A DNA stretch of 64,000 nt. It comes from Vicinamibacterales bacterium (lineage in GTDB: Bacteria; Acidobacteriota; Vicinamibacteria; Vicinamibacterales; JAKQTR01). Positions within the stretch are counted from its first letter, which is position 1; each line of letters opens with the position of its first letter. Below are positions 42,234 through 50,672 of the stretch, piece by piece. The notes under the pieces are model-generated. The model was not told the origin of the DNA. It made no database searches and saw nothing but the letters and a program-made list of their open reading frames with translations. A program made the position numbers and the translations under genes. The stretch spans positions 1 to 64,000 of the forward strand of contig JALOKU010000001.1 of assembly GCA_025456345.1 (NCBI GenBank). Reading direction: 5' to 3'.

Positions 42234-43979
42234 TCATCCTGACGTGGCGGGCGGATGCCCCGCGGCGGGCTGGGCGGCCGGGTGCAGCCGGCCGTCGCGC
42301 AGCTGGTAGCTGCGGCGGACGAACCCGATGACCCTCGGGTCGTGGCTGACGACGAGGATTGCGGGGGAGTCCGGGAGCTGCCGCAGGGCGGGCAGGATTC
42401 TGCCGACCACCGCGGCATCGAGATGATTGGTGGGCTCGTCGAGCACGAGCAGCCGCGGCCGGCGCAGCACCGCCCGCGCCAGCGCCAGGCGCTGGCATTC
42501 GCCGCCGGACAACGTGATGCCGGCCTCCCCGAGCAGCGTGTGGTAGCCCTCGGGCAGGTCGCGGATGAACTCGTCTGCGAAGGCTCCCCGTGCCGCGGCG
42601 GCAATGGCGTCGTCGGTCGCGCCGTCGTGCCCGTAGGCAATATTGTCGCGGATCGTACCGTGGAAGAAGGCCGCCCGCTGCATCACGACGCCGATGCCGC
42701 GGCGGAAGTGCTCGAGATCCAGCTCGGCGTATGGCGTTGCGTCCGCCAGGGCAAGCCCCGAATCGGGCTTGAGCATGCCGAGCAGGACGTTGAGCAGCGT
42801 TGTCTTGCCCGAACCGTTGGGCCCGACAATCGCGACGTGTTCGCCGGGTGCGAGATCGAAGTCGATGCCGCGCAGCACCGGCTCGCCGCCGTAGCTGAAC
42901 GTGACGTCGCGCAGCGCGAGCCGGCCGGTGAAGTCGATCCGCGCCGACCCGCCGTACGGCGCCTCCACACGCTCGCTGTCGATGGCGGCGAGGGTGCCCA
43001 GCGACACCCCGGCCGCCACAAGGTCTGCCGTCCCCCGCGTCAGCGCCAGGACCGAGTTGCTGAGCATGCTCGCGCCGACGTAGAACGACACGAACTGTCC
43101 AAGCGTCATCAGGCCGTGCATGACCTCGAGCCCGCCGGCGACGAGCAGCCCGATTCCGAGGACGCCGACGACGGTGCCCTGCAACTGGCCGTGCACGGCA
43201 TAGCTCCAGGCCATCCGCTCGCCGCTCGCCGCCAGGTCGCGGACCACCTGCTGCTGGCGCGCGAGCTCCTCGCGCTCGAAGGCCTGGGTGCGCGTCAGCT
43301 CCATCTGGCGCAGGACGAACGACACGCCCCGATTGAATCGCCCGAAATCATCCTGGAACGCGGCGACGTCGCGGCCGACGCGCCGCTGGGTCCAGCGCGC
43401 GGCGAGCCACACGACGGGCGCCGCCAGGCTGGCCAGCGCAACGAGCGACCAGCTCAGGACCATGAGCAGCACGAACAGCGCGGCGGCCGTAAATGCCGCC
43501 GGCAGCAGGCCGGAGAGCATCGATCCGACCAGCACGTCGAGCCGCTCGGTGTCCTGGACGACCTGGTTCTGAAGCCGGTCCACGTCGGCGCGCGTGCGCG
43601 TGGCGCGCTCGATCCGGTAGAGCTTCTCGATCAGTTCCTCGCGCATCTGCGCGACCGTGTTCTTGGTGAGGCGGACGACGTAGCGGCGGAGGGCCAGCGC
43701 GCCTGCGGCCGCGGCAACCCGCACGGCGACGATGCCGGCGCCAATCCATGCCAGCAGGACCGGATCGGACTGGGGAATGGCGGTGTCGATGGCCAGCCGC
43801 ACCAGCACCAGCGTGGGAACCATCGAGGCGGCCGTCAGCGCGGCGGCCAGCGAGTAGACCACGAGCCGGCGCGTGTGCGGTGTGAAGTACCTCGCGAAGT
43901 AGCGCCACGCCTCCGGCGACCCCCACCCGAGCCGGCGCGCCCAGTGCTTCGAGGCTCCGGCGGCGTGGCTGGCAGGCAT
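42234..43979 (-). CDS. ABC exporter (membrane and ATPase domains fused)
   Basis: 581 residues. Residues 1-330 form the six-helix exporter domain (YSLAAALTAASMVPTLVLVRLAI). The NBD has Walker A GPNGSGKTT, signature LSGGECQ and Walker B LLVLDEPTNHLD. D-loop and a His-containing switch (VVSHDPR) are present. All catalytic residues look intact, so it should work as a homodimer. There is no N-terminal C39 peptidase domain. The start is two bases after the nucleotidyltransferase stop. Context suggests export of the product made by the flanking RRE, kinase and glycosyltransferase proteins. Lasso-type exporters have this architecture. Confidence 0.9.
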   Translation of the reverse strand: MPASHAAGASKHWARRLGWGSPEAWRYFARYFTPHTRRLVVYSLAAALTAASMVPTLVLVRLAIDTAIPQSDPVLLAWIGAGIVAVRVAAAAGALALRRYVVRLTKNTVAQMREELIEKLYRIERATRTRADVDRLQNQVVQDTERLDVLVGSMLSGLLPAAFTAAALFVLLMVLSWSLVALASLAAPVVWLAARWTQRRVGRDVAAFQDDFGRFNRGVSFVLRQMELTRTQAFEREELARQQQVVRDLAASGERMAWSYAVHGQLQGTVVGVLGIGLLVAGGLEVMHGLMTLGQFVSFYVGASMLSNSVLALTRGTADLVAAGVSLGTLAAIDSERVEAPYGGSARIDFTGRLALRDVTFSYGGEPVLRGIDFDLAPGEHVAIVGPNGSGKTTLLNVLLGMLKPDSGLALADATPYAELDLEHFRRGIGVVMQRAAFFHGTIRDNIAYGHDGATDDAIAAAARGAFADEFIRDLPEGYHTLLGEAGITLSGGECQRLALARAVLRRPRLLVLDEPTNHLDAAVVGRILPALRQLPDSPAILVVSHDPRVIGFVRRSYQLRDGRLHPAAQPAAGHPPATSG

Positions 43980-43981
43980 GC

Positions 43982-45157
43982 TTAATTCCGTGCCCCGGCG
44001 GCACCCGCGGTCGTCCGCCGCCGGAGGCCCTGCAGCACGCGCCGTGGTATCTCCCGGCGGCCGGACAGCCCCCAATGGAAACGCAGGAAATGCGTGAAGG
44101 CGCCGGCCGTCCGAAACGGCCCGCCGATCCCCGGCAGGCGGGGGAATTCCGCCAGCGCGTCCAGCAGCGGGCCCATGGCCGACTCGTACCGCAAGGGCTT
44201 CAGGAGCGTCCGCAGTTCCAGGCGTTCTCGCAATGTGGGCTGGACGCCCGCCAGGCGGGCCAGGGCCGATGGCGGAACGTCGGCCGCGAACTGCCGGGTC
44301 AGATACGCGAGGCCGAGGTGGAGCCGGTACGTGAGATGCCGCTCGGTGGCGAAACCGACGAGCCAGTCCCAGTCGATCGGCTGGCGGCCGTGTCGGAGGA
44401 TCATCACGGCGTCCGGAATCCAGCGGACCGGCGGCTCGGGATTCCAGCGCAGCCCGTGGATGATGGTGAGCAGCAGCAGCCGGGAAGGATCGGGCGCCAG
44501 GATGTCGCGGCCGAGGAAACGGAACGGCTGCGCGGTCTGCCAGAACACGTCGTCCGCCGTGTCGTCGCAGAGGTCCACCAGCATATGCCAGTGAAGGTCG
44601 ACCTCTTTCTGGCCCGGCGCCTTGAAGCCGACCGCATGGCGGAACCGCTTGACGTCGCCGTCGAGGGTACGCCACGGCCGGTACCCCAGTTCGGCCAGGA
44701 TCTGCGATGCGGCCTCGGCCTGGTCCCCCGGCACCGCGAAGTCGACGTCGGACATGGGGCGCACGCCGAGGTTGCCGTAGTAGCAGAGCGCCAGCGGAGC
44801 GCCCTTCAACGCCATGACCCGCAGCCCGGCCGCGAGGAACCGATCGAGGACCGGGCGGGTGCCGTCGAAGAGGCGGTGGTTCTTCGCCCACGCGAGGCGA
44901 TAGGTGCCCTTGAGACGGCCCGTCAGCGCGTCCTGGTGGCCGAGACGGCGCAGGTTCTCGTAGAGGAGCGGGATCAGCCGGAAGACCTCCCGATCGAAGT
45001 CCCGCGACATGTCCACCATGGCCAGCCACGCCTCGTAGGCGCGCAGCGCATCCGGACCGTCCCCCAGCGCGCCACGAAGCACGAGAGACTGTTCGCGGCT
45101 GGGGAAGAGGCCGTGTCGATCGGCGTCGTGCGGCGCTCGAGGTCCTGTCCGGCCCAT
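43982..45157 (-). CDS. Nucleotidyltransferase family protein (PF14907-like)
   Basis: 391 residues. Core: RVMALKGAPLALCYYGNLGVRPMSDVDFAVP, the G...R.m.DvDf signature of the 'uncharacterised nucleotidyltransferase' family, with KEVDLHWHM as the second acidic strand. The C-terminal half is helical. Members often lie beside PqqD-like, HprK-like and asparagine-synthase-like genes in peptide-modification clusters. The chemistry in those settings is largely unproven. ATG 45157 shares one base with the stop of the GT2 gene (TGATG); the upstream part of the frame is shadow. Confidence 0.82.
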   Translation of the reverse strand: MGRTGPRAPHDADRHGLFPSREQSLVLRGALGDGPDALRAYEAWLAMVDMSRDFDREVFRLIPLLYENLRRLGHQDALTGRLKGTYRLAWAKNHRLFDGTRPVLDRFLAAGLRVMALKGAPLALCYYGNLGVRPMSDVDFAVPGDQAEAASQILAELGYRPWRTLDGDVKRFRHAVGFKAPGQKEVDLHWHMLVDLCDDTADDVFWQTAQPFRFLGRDILAPDPSRLLLLTIIHGLRWNPEPPVRWIPDAVMILRHGRQPIDWDWLVGFATERHLTYRLHLGLAYLTRQFAADVPPSALARLAGVQPTLRERLELRTLLKPLRYESAMGPLLDALAEFPRLPGIGGPFRTAGAFTHFLRFHWGLSGRREIPRRVLQGLRRRTTAGAAGARN

Positions 45158-45852
45158 CACCCGGGTGCTCCTTCCCCGGCGCGCCGCTTGCGGTCGAGGG
45201 CCCCCCTGATCGCTCTCAGGTAGTCGGCGGGCGAACTGCCGTCCCGCCGCACGGTGTTGGCATCGTGGATGCGCCGCTGCAGCACCACCGCGTCGATTGT
45301 CTCGATGCGCAGGCCGGCCGCCTCGGCGCGGGAGAGCCACTCGATCATCTCGCCGACCTTCAGCGACTCGTCGAAGGGCCCGACGCGTTCGAACGAGGCG
45401 CGCCGGACGAGGAACGTGCCGGCGAAACGGGCCACCGAGGGCTCGGGGTCGAAACGCATGCGCCCCGCCAGGCGGTCGGCGAGTTCGGGCGAGACAAACT
45501 GCGACAGCGCGGCAAACACCCCGTCGGATTGCGGACGGGCCTCCAGGTGGGCCAGGCGGACCGCCAGGCCTCCTGGCGCCCAGACGTCGTCCGCGTCAAG
45601 AAACGCGAGGTACGGCGCCCGCGCGCGGGCGATCCCCGCGTTGCGCGCCGCGGAAATCCCGCCGTTCGGCTGCCGGTAATACTCGATCGGCCCTCCCTGG
45701 CTGCGGATGACATCGGCGCTCCCGTCGGTCGACCCGTCGTCGATGACGATGATGCGCGCCGGCGGGGGAGCCTGGGCCAGCGCGCTTTCCAGCGCGGCGG
45801 CGATGTAGCGGGCCGTGTTGAAGCACGGGATGACGAGGTCGACGTCCGGCAT
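45157..45852 (-). CDS. Family 2 glycosyltransferase (short)
   Basis: 231 residues. VDLVIPCFNTARYIAAALESAL, IIVIDDGSTDGS, PNGGISAARNAGIARARAPY and FLDADDVWAPGG (DxD-type site) are standard GT2/GT-A motifs. The C-terminal acceptor half is shortened (GPFDESLKVGEMIEWLSRAEAAGL). Its catalytic region resembles the GT2 half of the kinase fusion four genes on, so the operon encodes two related glycosyltransferases. It lies 25 bp after the PqqD-like gene and is coupled to the nucleotidyltransferase. Donor and acceptor are unknown. Probably a soluble or peripheral cytoplasmic enzyme. Confidence 0.88.
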   Translation of the reverse strand: MPDVDLVIPCFNTARYIAAALESALAQAPPPARIIVIDDGSTDGSADVIRSQGGPIEYYRQPNGGISAARNAGIARARAPYLAFLDADDVWAPGGLAVRLAHLEARPQSDGVFAALSQFVSPELADRLAGRMRFDPEPSVARFAGTFLVRRASFERVGPFDESLKVGEMIEWLSRAEAAGLRIETIDAVVLQRRIHDANTVRRDGSSPADYLRAIRGALDRKRRAGEGAPG

Positions 45853-45877
45853 GGCTGCAGCCCCCGCGTGCCCCGCG

Positions 45878-46318
45878 CTACTCCGCGGGCGTGCGCGGCT
45901 TCACCGGCCAGCCTTCCTCGCCCACGTCGTGAATGGGATCGAGCAGCAGCAGGTCCTGCATGTCCGAGTAGACCTTGAGCTCCGGCGGCGCATAGGCCTG
46001 GCCGGAGACGCCCGGTGCGTCGCTGGTCAGGATATCGTCCGGACCGGCCTCGCGGATGAGGCCCTCGCGCCTCAAGGCCTCGAGGAAGGCCTCCATATCG
46101 CTCCGGGCGCGCTCGGGCGCCAGGCCGAAGCCGTCGGTGAGCGCCGCCAGAGCGGCATCTGCCCTGACCTGCTGCTCCACGCACTGCCACAGGTAGGATC
46201 CAATCCCCTCGCTGCTGTAGTAACGGCCCTTCTCGAGGTTGATCACGACCAATTCGCCGTCGATTACCTCGCTGACGGCGTTTGGCGCGTTGATGACCCA
46301 CTCGGCGCGGCTGGACAT
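45878..46318 (-). CDS. PqqD-like (RRE) protein with leader-like C-terminal tail
   Basis: 146 residues. Residues 6-90 match the PqqD/RRE winged-helix fold (VSEVIDGELVVINLEKGRYY, SYLWQCVEQQ, FLEALRREGLI) that binds RiPP leader peptides. After a flexible linker, residues 109-138 form an odd tail. It begins YAPPEL, fitting the Y-x-x-P-x-L core of lasso leader peptides, and continues DMQDLLLLDPIHDV and EEGWP. Plain PqqD ends before such a tail. The ATG has GAGG five bases upstream. It is the first gene of the six-gene operon. The tail could be a built-in substrate, a docking peptide for the kinase or transporter, or a pseudo-leader. Which one cannot be told here. Confidence 0.8.
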   Translation of the reverse strand: MSSRAEWVINAPNAVSEVIDGELVVINLEKGRYYSSEGIGSYLWQCVEQQVRADAALAALTDGFGLAPERARSDMEAFLEALRREGLIREAGPDDILTSDAPGVSGQAYAPPELKVYSDMQDLLLLDPIHDVGEEGWPVKPRTPAE

Positions 46319-46565
46319 ACCTCGGCTCCCATCATCGTCGTCGGGCGACTCTCCTGTAGCATCGGACCATTCGGGCGATGCCGACAGAGGCGGGCGATCG
46401 AAATCGCCACGACGCCTTCCAGGACCGGTCATCCGGGCAGGGGGGCACGAACCATCAGCACGCCCCGCGTCGTCAATCAGTGCTGAGCAGACGCAGCCGG
46501 CCACGTGCGCCGACACGGCACCGCGGCCGCAGTTACGAGTCGAAGGACGTGGCCCGAAGGGGCTC

Positions 46566-47063
46566 CTACCTGGACGGCGTCCTGCGGCCGAAGAGGCCGT
46601 GCAGGATGACGTCCAACCCGGCGAAGCGTCCGCTGCCCGTCACGAGGATGACGACCAGCGCGCACAACTCCACCAGGTTCTTGTTCACGATGAGATAGCT
46701 GCCCTCGGTGGGAATCGAGTAGAAGTACCCCACGAACGGGGGATTGGCCAGGTAGAAGAGCACGATGAACCCGATCCCGCCGAGGCAGGCCAGCCGCGTG
46801 AACAGGCCCAGGATGAGGAGGACCCCGACCAGCGAGAGCCCCCACATCGTGATGAGGTCGGCGTTGGCGAGCAGGTTCGGCTGCGACGCCAGCCACTTGA
46901 ACAGGTCGGCGAACGGCCCGCGCGCCTGCTTCAGATAGCCGGCGGCCGTCCAGGACGGCGAGGAGAGCTTCGCGATGCCCTCGTAGAGGAAGTGCCAGCC
47001 AACGGCCACCCGCAGCACGGTGATCGCGATCATCTGCCAGCGGGAGAGCTTTCCGTCTTCCAT
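46566..47063 (-). CDS. DoxX-family membrane protein
   Basis: 165 residues with four hydrophobic helices (IAITVLRVAVGWHFLYEGIAKL, MWGLSLVGVLLILGLFTRLACL, GIGFIVLFYLAN, NLVELCALVVILVTG). The GWHFLYEGIAKL motif is typical of DoxX/DoxD-like proteins linked to quinone or thiol oxidoreduction. It follows the Gfo/Idh oxidoreductase by 12 bp, and such pairing is common. The physiological electron partner is unknown. The N-terminus is cytoplasmic by the positive-inside rule. Confidence 0.85.
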   Translation of the reverse strand: MEDGKLSRWQMIAITVLRVAVGWHFLYEGIAKLSSPSWTAAGYLKQARGPFADLFKWLASQPNLLANADLITMWGLSLVGVLLILGLFTRLACLGGIGFIVLFYLANPPFVGYFYSIPTEGSYLIVNKNLVELCALVVILVTGSGRFAGLDVILHGLFGRRTPSR

Positions 47064-47075
47064 GTCCAGGCTCCT

Positions 47076-48506
47076 CTAGATCGTGAAGTCCTCGGGCTTG
47101 AACGACAGCCGGGTCTTGGCCTCGATCGCCTCGTTCACCTTGAGCACCGCGACTGCCGTGGCGTACGCCTCCTCCGACGGGCAATTGAGGGTCGCCTTCC
47201 CGCGCACCGCGTCGAAGAAGTTCTGCAGGTGCGGCTGGTGGACGGGGTCGCGCAGCACGATCGGCACCTTGTGCTCGTCGGGCGAGACCGACTCGCGCAC
47301 GTCGGTCACACCCTCGGCCTTCTCCTTCACCTCCTGGACCTTCGGGGCGGTGATGTAGCCTCTCTGGACCCACGTGTCCCAGGCGGGGGCATTGGGGTCG
47401 CGGTAGACCTTGGCCGCGTGAGCGTCCGACTCAGAGATGAGCAGCGTCCCCTGGTCGCCCATGAAGTTCTCGAAATAGCCCTGGCTGCCGTTGGTCGTCT
47501 GCGTCTGGTAGTACGCCATCGCCGGGCCCACGGGGGTGTCGTAGTCGTAGACGGTCATGACCGTGTCGTACCACTCGTGCGTCGCCGGGTCGTGGTAGAG
47601 GTTTCCGCCTCTTGCCGTCACCGCCGAGGGGTTCACGCCGAGGAACCAGCTGTAGATGTCGATCTGGTGCGACCCGAGGTCCACGATGGGCCCGCCGCCC
47701 AGGCCCTTGAACCAGCGCCAGTTGCGGAACTGGTGCATGTCCCTGAAGCCGTACTGCTTCAGCCGCGCTTCCGGAATCGCGTAGCGGTCGGGGGCCCCGA
47801 GGTCCGGGGTCAGTGCCCGGTTCCACTGTCCGTTGATCGTCACGATCCGGCCGAGCAGCTTCGCCTCGCCGAGCAGCTTCTCGTAGGAGTGCAGGTAGCG
47901 CGGGTTGGAGCGGCGCTGGTGGCCAATCTGCAGCCGCTTGCCGGTGTCGCGCGCGGCCGTCACCATGGCCCGCGCGCCCTCGAGGGTGTTCGACATCTCC
48001 TTCTCGCAGTAGACGTGCTTGCCGGCCTTGAGGCAGTCGACGGTGTGCTGCGAGTGCCAGAAATCGGGAGTCGCGATGACCACCGCGTCGAGCTCTTTTT
48101 CCTTGTCGAGCATCTCGCGGTAGTCTTCGTAGGCGTTGACCTCGTGCTTGAACTTCTTCAGGCTGTTGACGACGCGCTTCTGGTTGTACTCCGTCCACAC
48201 GTCGCACACCGCGCGGAAGCGCAGGCCCGGGATCCGGAGCATCGCATCGGTGAGCACCTGTCCCTGGGCGCCCGCGCCGAGCAGGGCGACGTTGATCTCC
48301 TGCACGTCGCCCGCCGCCACGGGCGCCGCCGCGGCTTCTTCGATGCGCGCTTGCTGGTATTGGCGTTGCCTGTGCCACGCATACCCGAACAGACCCAGCG
48401 CGGGGACCGTGGACAGCCCCTTCAGCACGTCTCGCCGATCGAGCTTTCTCGGGCCCGCGGCCCCGGTCTGCGGCGTCTTCTTGACCTTCTCGTCATCACC
48501 AGCCAT
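47076..48506 (-). CDS. Gfo/Idh/MocA-family oxidoreductase with Tat signal
   Basis: 476 residues. The N-terminus LDRRDVLKGLSTVPALGLFGYAW is a twin-arginine signal or anchor. The NAD(P)-binding part follows: INVALLGAGAQGQVLTDAML, VVIATPDFWHS, AGKHVYCEKEMSNTLEGA, with the family Glu-Lys (EKEMS, usually EKP). DLGSHQIDIYSWFLG is the sugar-binding motif. Tat export carries the folded cofactor-bound enzyme across the membrane. Substrates of this group are sugars or cyclitols. ATG with AGGAG eight bases upstream. Co-transcribed with DoxX. Confidence 0.88.
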   Translation of the reverse strand: MAGDDEKVKKTPQTGAAGPRKLDRRDVLKGLSTVPALGLFGYAWHRQRQYQQARIEEAAAAPVAAGDVQEINVALLGAGAQGQVLTDAMLRIPGLRFRAVCDVWTEYNQKRVVNSLKKFKHEVNAYEDYREMLDKEKELDAVVIATPDFWHSQHTVDCLKAGKHVYCEKEMSNTLEGARAMVTAARDTGKRLQIGHQRRSNPRYLHSYEKLLGEAKLLGRIVTINGQWNRALTPDLGAPDRYAIPEARLKQYGFRDMHQFRNWRWFKGLGGGPIVDLGSHQIDIYSWFLGVNPSAVTARGGNLYHDPATHEWYDTVMTVYDYDTPVGPAMAYYQTQTTNGSQGYFENFMGDQGTLLISESDAHAAKVYRDPNAPAWDTWVQRGYITAPKVQEVKEKAEGVTDVRESVSPDEHKVPIVLRDPVHQPHLQNFFDAVRGKATLNCPSEEAYATAVAVLKVNEAIEAKTRLSFKPEDFTI

Positions 48507-48634
48507 CGCTCGTCTCCTGCTCTTTCGCGCCTTGCGTCGCGGCGTGCCCCAGAGGCCGGCCTCGACACCACCACCGAGTATACCTGCGGGACTCTTGCGG
48601 TGCCAGACGTGGGCGCGTCGTCGAGTTGCCCGAC

Positions 48635-49597
48635 CTATTCCGGCTGCGGTCTCCCGGCTGCGGGCGGCGGCGCTTGAGGGGTGCCGCTGAAATGAAGCAG
48701 GCTCGCCTCCCCGTGCCGACTGTCGGCCGGGTCCAGGAGGATCCAGGCTTCGAGGCCGGGATTCCGGTCACACAGTGCTTCGATTTCCCCAGGGTCGAGG
48801 AGCATGAACGCGGTGGTGAGCGCGTCGGCCACGGCGGCAGGCGCGATCCGCGGTCCCTGGTCGGCCCTGGCGCCCGCCCGGGCCTCGACCGGCCGCGGCA
48901 GCGCGGCCCAGGCCCCACGACGCCGGCGCACCGGCTCGCCGCTGCGCGGATCCACGATGTGGTCGCCCTTGCGCAATCCGGAGGCCCCGAGCGCGGTCTG
49001 GCTCACCGAGAGGCGGGCCAGCACCCGCGAGGGATCGGCAGGGTCGCTCAGCGTGAGCGGCCACCCGTCGAGGCCCGCCGGCGCTTCGAGGGCGAGCAGT
49101 GAGCTGAAGCCCCCGTGGACAAGCGCCAGATCGAGGCCCCACTCCTCGAGCAGCTCGGCCATCAGGTCGACCGCGTAACCCTTGCCGATGCCGCCGAGGT
49201 CGATCCGCACGCCGCTCCTGGTCGTGCCCACCATGAAGTTGTCGGCATCCAGCTCGAGCGATGCGAGCCCCGTGCCGATCGAGACGTCGAAGGCGCCGCC
49301 CGTGAGGTCGAACACGTGCCGCGCGATGACGAGACAGTCCATCGCCGACGGACTGACCGAAGTACTGCCGCCCGCCGACAACGCGTTCACACGACCGATG
49401 TCGCTGTTGGCGCGGAATCGGCTGAGTTCGCCTTCCAGGCGGTCCGCGAGCTCGAATGCGGCCTGGGCGGCCTGCGCCGCGTACCGCGCGTCCGGGTGCA
49501 CGGCGTGCACCTCGAAGACGGTGGCCATGGCCTCGTGCGTGAAGCGCCGCACATCGCGGCCCCCGCGCGACTCACCCAGTTCCAGCGTGCCGTCCAC
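48635..49597 (-). CDS. ApbE-family FAD:protein FMN transferase
   Basis: 320 residues. MATVFEVHAV, LSRFRANSDIGRVNA, GGAFDVSIG, DLGGIGKGYAVDLM (flavin/Mg site) and ALVHGGFSSLLAL are ApbE motifs, with DALTTAFMLLD as the C-terminal metal-binding segment. It attaches FMN to a Thr of flavoprotein targets. There is no lipobox or signal peptide here, unlike most ApbE, so it may act in the cytoplasm. The start is GTG 49597. A TACACT hexamer ends seven bases before it, with no Shine-Dalgarno. The C-terminal 20 residues are Pro-rich. No Nqr/Rnf target is visible nearby. Confidence 0.88.
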   Translation of the reverse strand: MDGTLELGESRGGRDVRRFTHEAMATVFEVHAVHPDARYAAQAAQAAFELADRLEGELSRFRANSDIGRVNALSAGGSTSVSPSAMDCLVIARHVFDLTGGAFDVSIGTGLASLELDADNFMVGTTRSGVRIDLGGIGKGYAVDLMAELLEEWGLDLALVHGGFSSLLALEAPAGLDGWPLTLSDPADPSRVLARLSVSQTALGASGLRKGDHIVDPRSGEPVRRRRGAWAALPRPVEARAGARADQGPRIAPAAVADALTTAFMLLDPGEIEALCDRNPGLEAWILLDPADSRHGEASLLHFSGTPQAPPPAAGRPQPE

Positions 49598-49604
49598 GTG
49601 GGAG

Positions 49605-49610
49605 AGTGTA
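49605..49610 (-). promoter_or_regulatory. -10 element for leaderless ApbE mRNA
   Basis: TACACT on the minus strand, seven bases before the GTG start. CTGACT from the adjacent heptamer array lies 18 bp further upstream and could serve as a -35. Confidence 0.55.
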
Positions 49611-49625
49611 GGACATTGAGGGGAC

Positions 49626-49714
49626 AGTAGTCAGTAGTCAGTAGCCAGTATTCAGTAGAAAGGGAGGCCAGCGTGACACTGTCTCACCCTACCGGCTACT
49701 GGCTACTGGCTACC
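49626..49714. repeat. Inverted pair of heptameric arrays (AGTAGYC / GGCTACT)
   Basis: Five 7-bp units (AGTAGTC x2, AGTAGCC, AGTATTC, AGTAGAA) at 49626-49660. They face three complementary units (GGCTACT x2, GGCTACC) at 49694-49714 across a 33-bp spacer. The arrangement can fold into a long imperfect hairpin between the divergent apbE-like and yjbQ-like genes. Confidence 0.85.
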
Positions 49715-49759
49715 TACTACTGACCGACGAGCCCCCTGCCCCCTGCCCCCAGCCCCGAG

Positions 49760-49765
49760 TATGAT
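49760..49765 (+). promoter_or_regulatory. -10 element for leaderless YjbQ mRNA
   Basis: TATGAT ends six bases before the ATG at 49772. Only cytosines lie between, so no Shine-Dalgarno is possible. Confidence 0.55.
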
Positions 49766-49771
49766 TCCCCC

Positions 49772-50185
49772 ATGATCGTCCACACCGACTATCTCTGGTT
49801 CAACACGAAGCAGCGGCGCGAGGTCGTCCGCATCACCGACGAGGTCGCCTCCATCGTCAAGGCGAGCGGCGTCAGCGAAGGGATGGTGCTGGTCTCCGCC
49901 ATGCACATCACCGCCGCCGTCTACGTGAACGACTGGGAGGGCGGCCTCATCCAGGATATCCAGGACTGGCTCGAGAAGCTGGCGCCCTCCGGACTCGACT
50001 ACCGCCACCACCAGACCGGGGAAGACAACGCCGACGCGCACCTCAAGCGGACCGTGATGGGGCACCAGGTGATGGTGCCCATCACGAAGGGGGCGCTGGA
50101 CCTCGGCCCGTGGGAGCAGGTGTTCTACGCGGAGTTCGACGGCCGGCGCAAGAAGCGCGTCGTCGTGAAGGTGATGGGGCAGTGA
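49772..50185 (+). CDS. yjbQ: YjbQ/UPF0047 family protein
   Basis: 137 residues, the whole length of the family. [41 protein letters not shown], the [26 protein letters not shown] block, and [14 protein letters not shown] are hallmark segments. The conserved His and Asp residues would bind a metal. Members can complement thiamine-phosphate synthase defects weakly, but the true role is unknown. It overlaps the Nudix gene by GTGA. There is no Shine-Dalgarno; a -10 element sits immediately before the start. Confidence 0.92.
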   Translation: MIVHTDYLWFNTKQRREVVRITDEVASIVKASGVSEGMVLVSAMHITAAVYVNDWEGGLIQDIQDWLEKLAPSGLDYRHHQTGEDNADAHLKRTVMGHQVMVPITKGALDLGPWEQVFYAEFDGRRKKRVVVKVMGQ

Positions 50186-50658
50186 CGGCGCCCGGCAGAG
50201 GCGGGCCTGGCGACGGCGCCGCGCCGCCGGGGAGGGAATACCCCGCGAGGCCGATCGTCGGCGTCGGGGGAGTGGTGTTCGTCGGCAGCCGCGTGCTGCT
50301 CATCAAGCGCCGCTTCGAGCCGCTGGCCGGCCGGTGGAGCCTGCCAGGCGGGGCGCTGGAACTGGGCGAGACGCTGGCCGAGGGGCTCGCACGGGAGATG
50401 AAGGAAGAAACCGGCCTGGACATCGTCGTCGGGCCGGTCGTGGACGTGTTCGACCGCATCACCCGCGACGCCGAAGGCCGAGCGCGCTTCCACTACGTGC
50501 TGGTCGACTTCCTGTGCACCGTCCTGGAGGGCACGCCCACGGCCGCCAGCGACGTGGCCGAGGTTGCGCTCGTGGAGATCGGCGATCTCGCCCGCTACGA
50601 TCTCACTCCGAAGACGATCGAGGTGATCGCCCGGGCGAAGGTGCTCTCCGCCGCCTGA
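50182..50658 (+). CDS. Nudix hydrolase
   Basis: 158 residues. The Nudix box is complete: [26 protein letters not shown], with the REMKEE metal ligands. [30 protein letters not shown] precedes it and resembles the ADP-ribose/NADH-type branch. It hydrolyses a nucleoside diphosphate linked to another group; the substrate is not evident. GTG 50182 overlaps the yjbQ stop and gives the right length. The first 20 residues are Gly/Pro-rich and poorly conserved-looking. Confidence 0.92.
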   Translation: MTAPGRGGPGDGAAPPGREYPARPIVGVGGVVFVGSRVLLIKRRFEPLAGRWSLPGGALELGETLAEGLAREMKEETGLDIVVGPVVDVFDRITRDAEGRARFHYVLVDFLCTVLEGTPTAASDVAEVALVEIGDLARYDLTPKTIEVIARAKVLSAA

Positions 50659-50672
50659 GTCCGGTACGGCAG

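Noticed and set aside
39534-46318. Complete lasso-peptide gene cluster
   Set aside because: RRE, kinase, nucleotidyltransferase and exporter are there, but no asparagine-synthase-type cyclase, no transglutaminase-like protease and no separate precursor gene.
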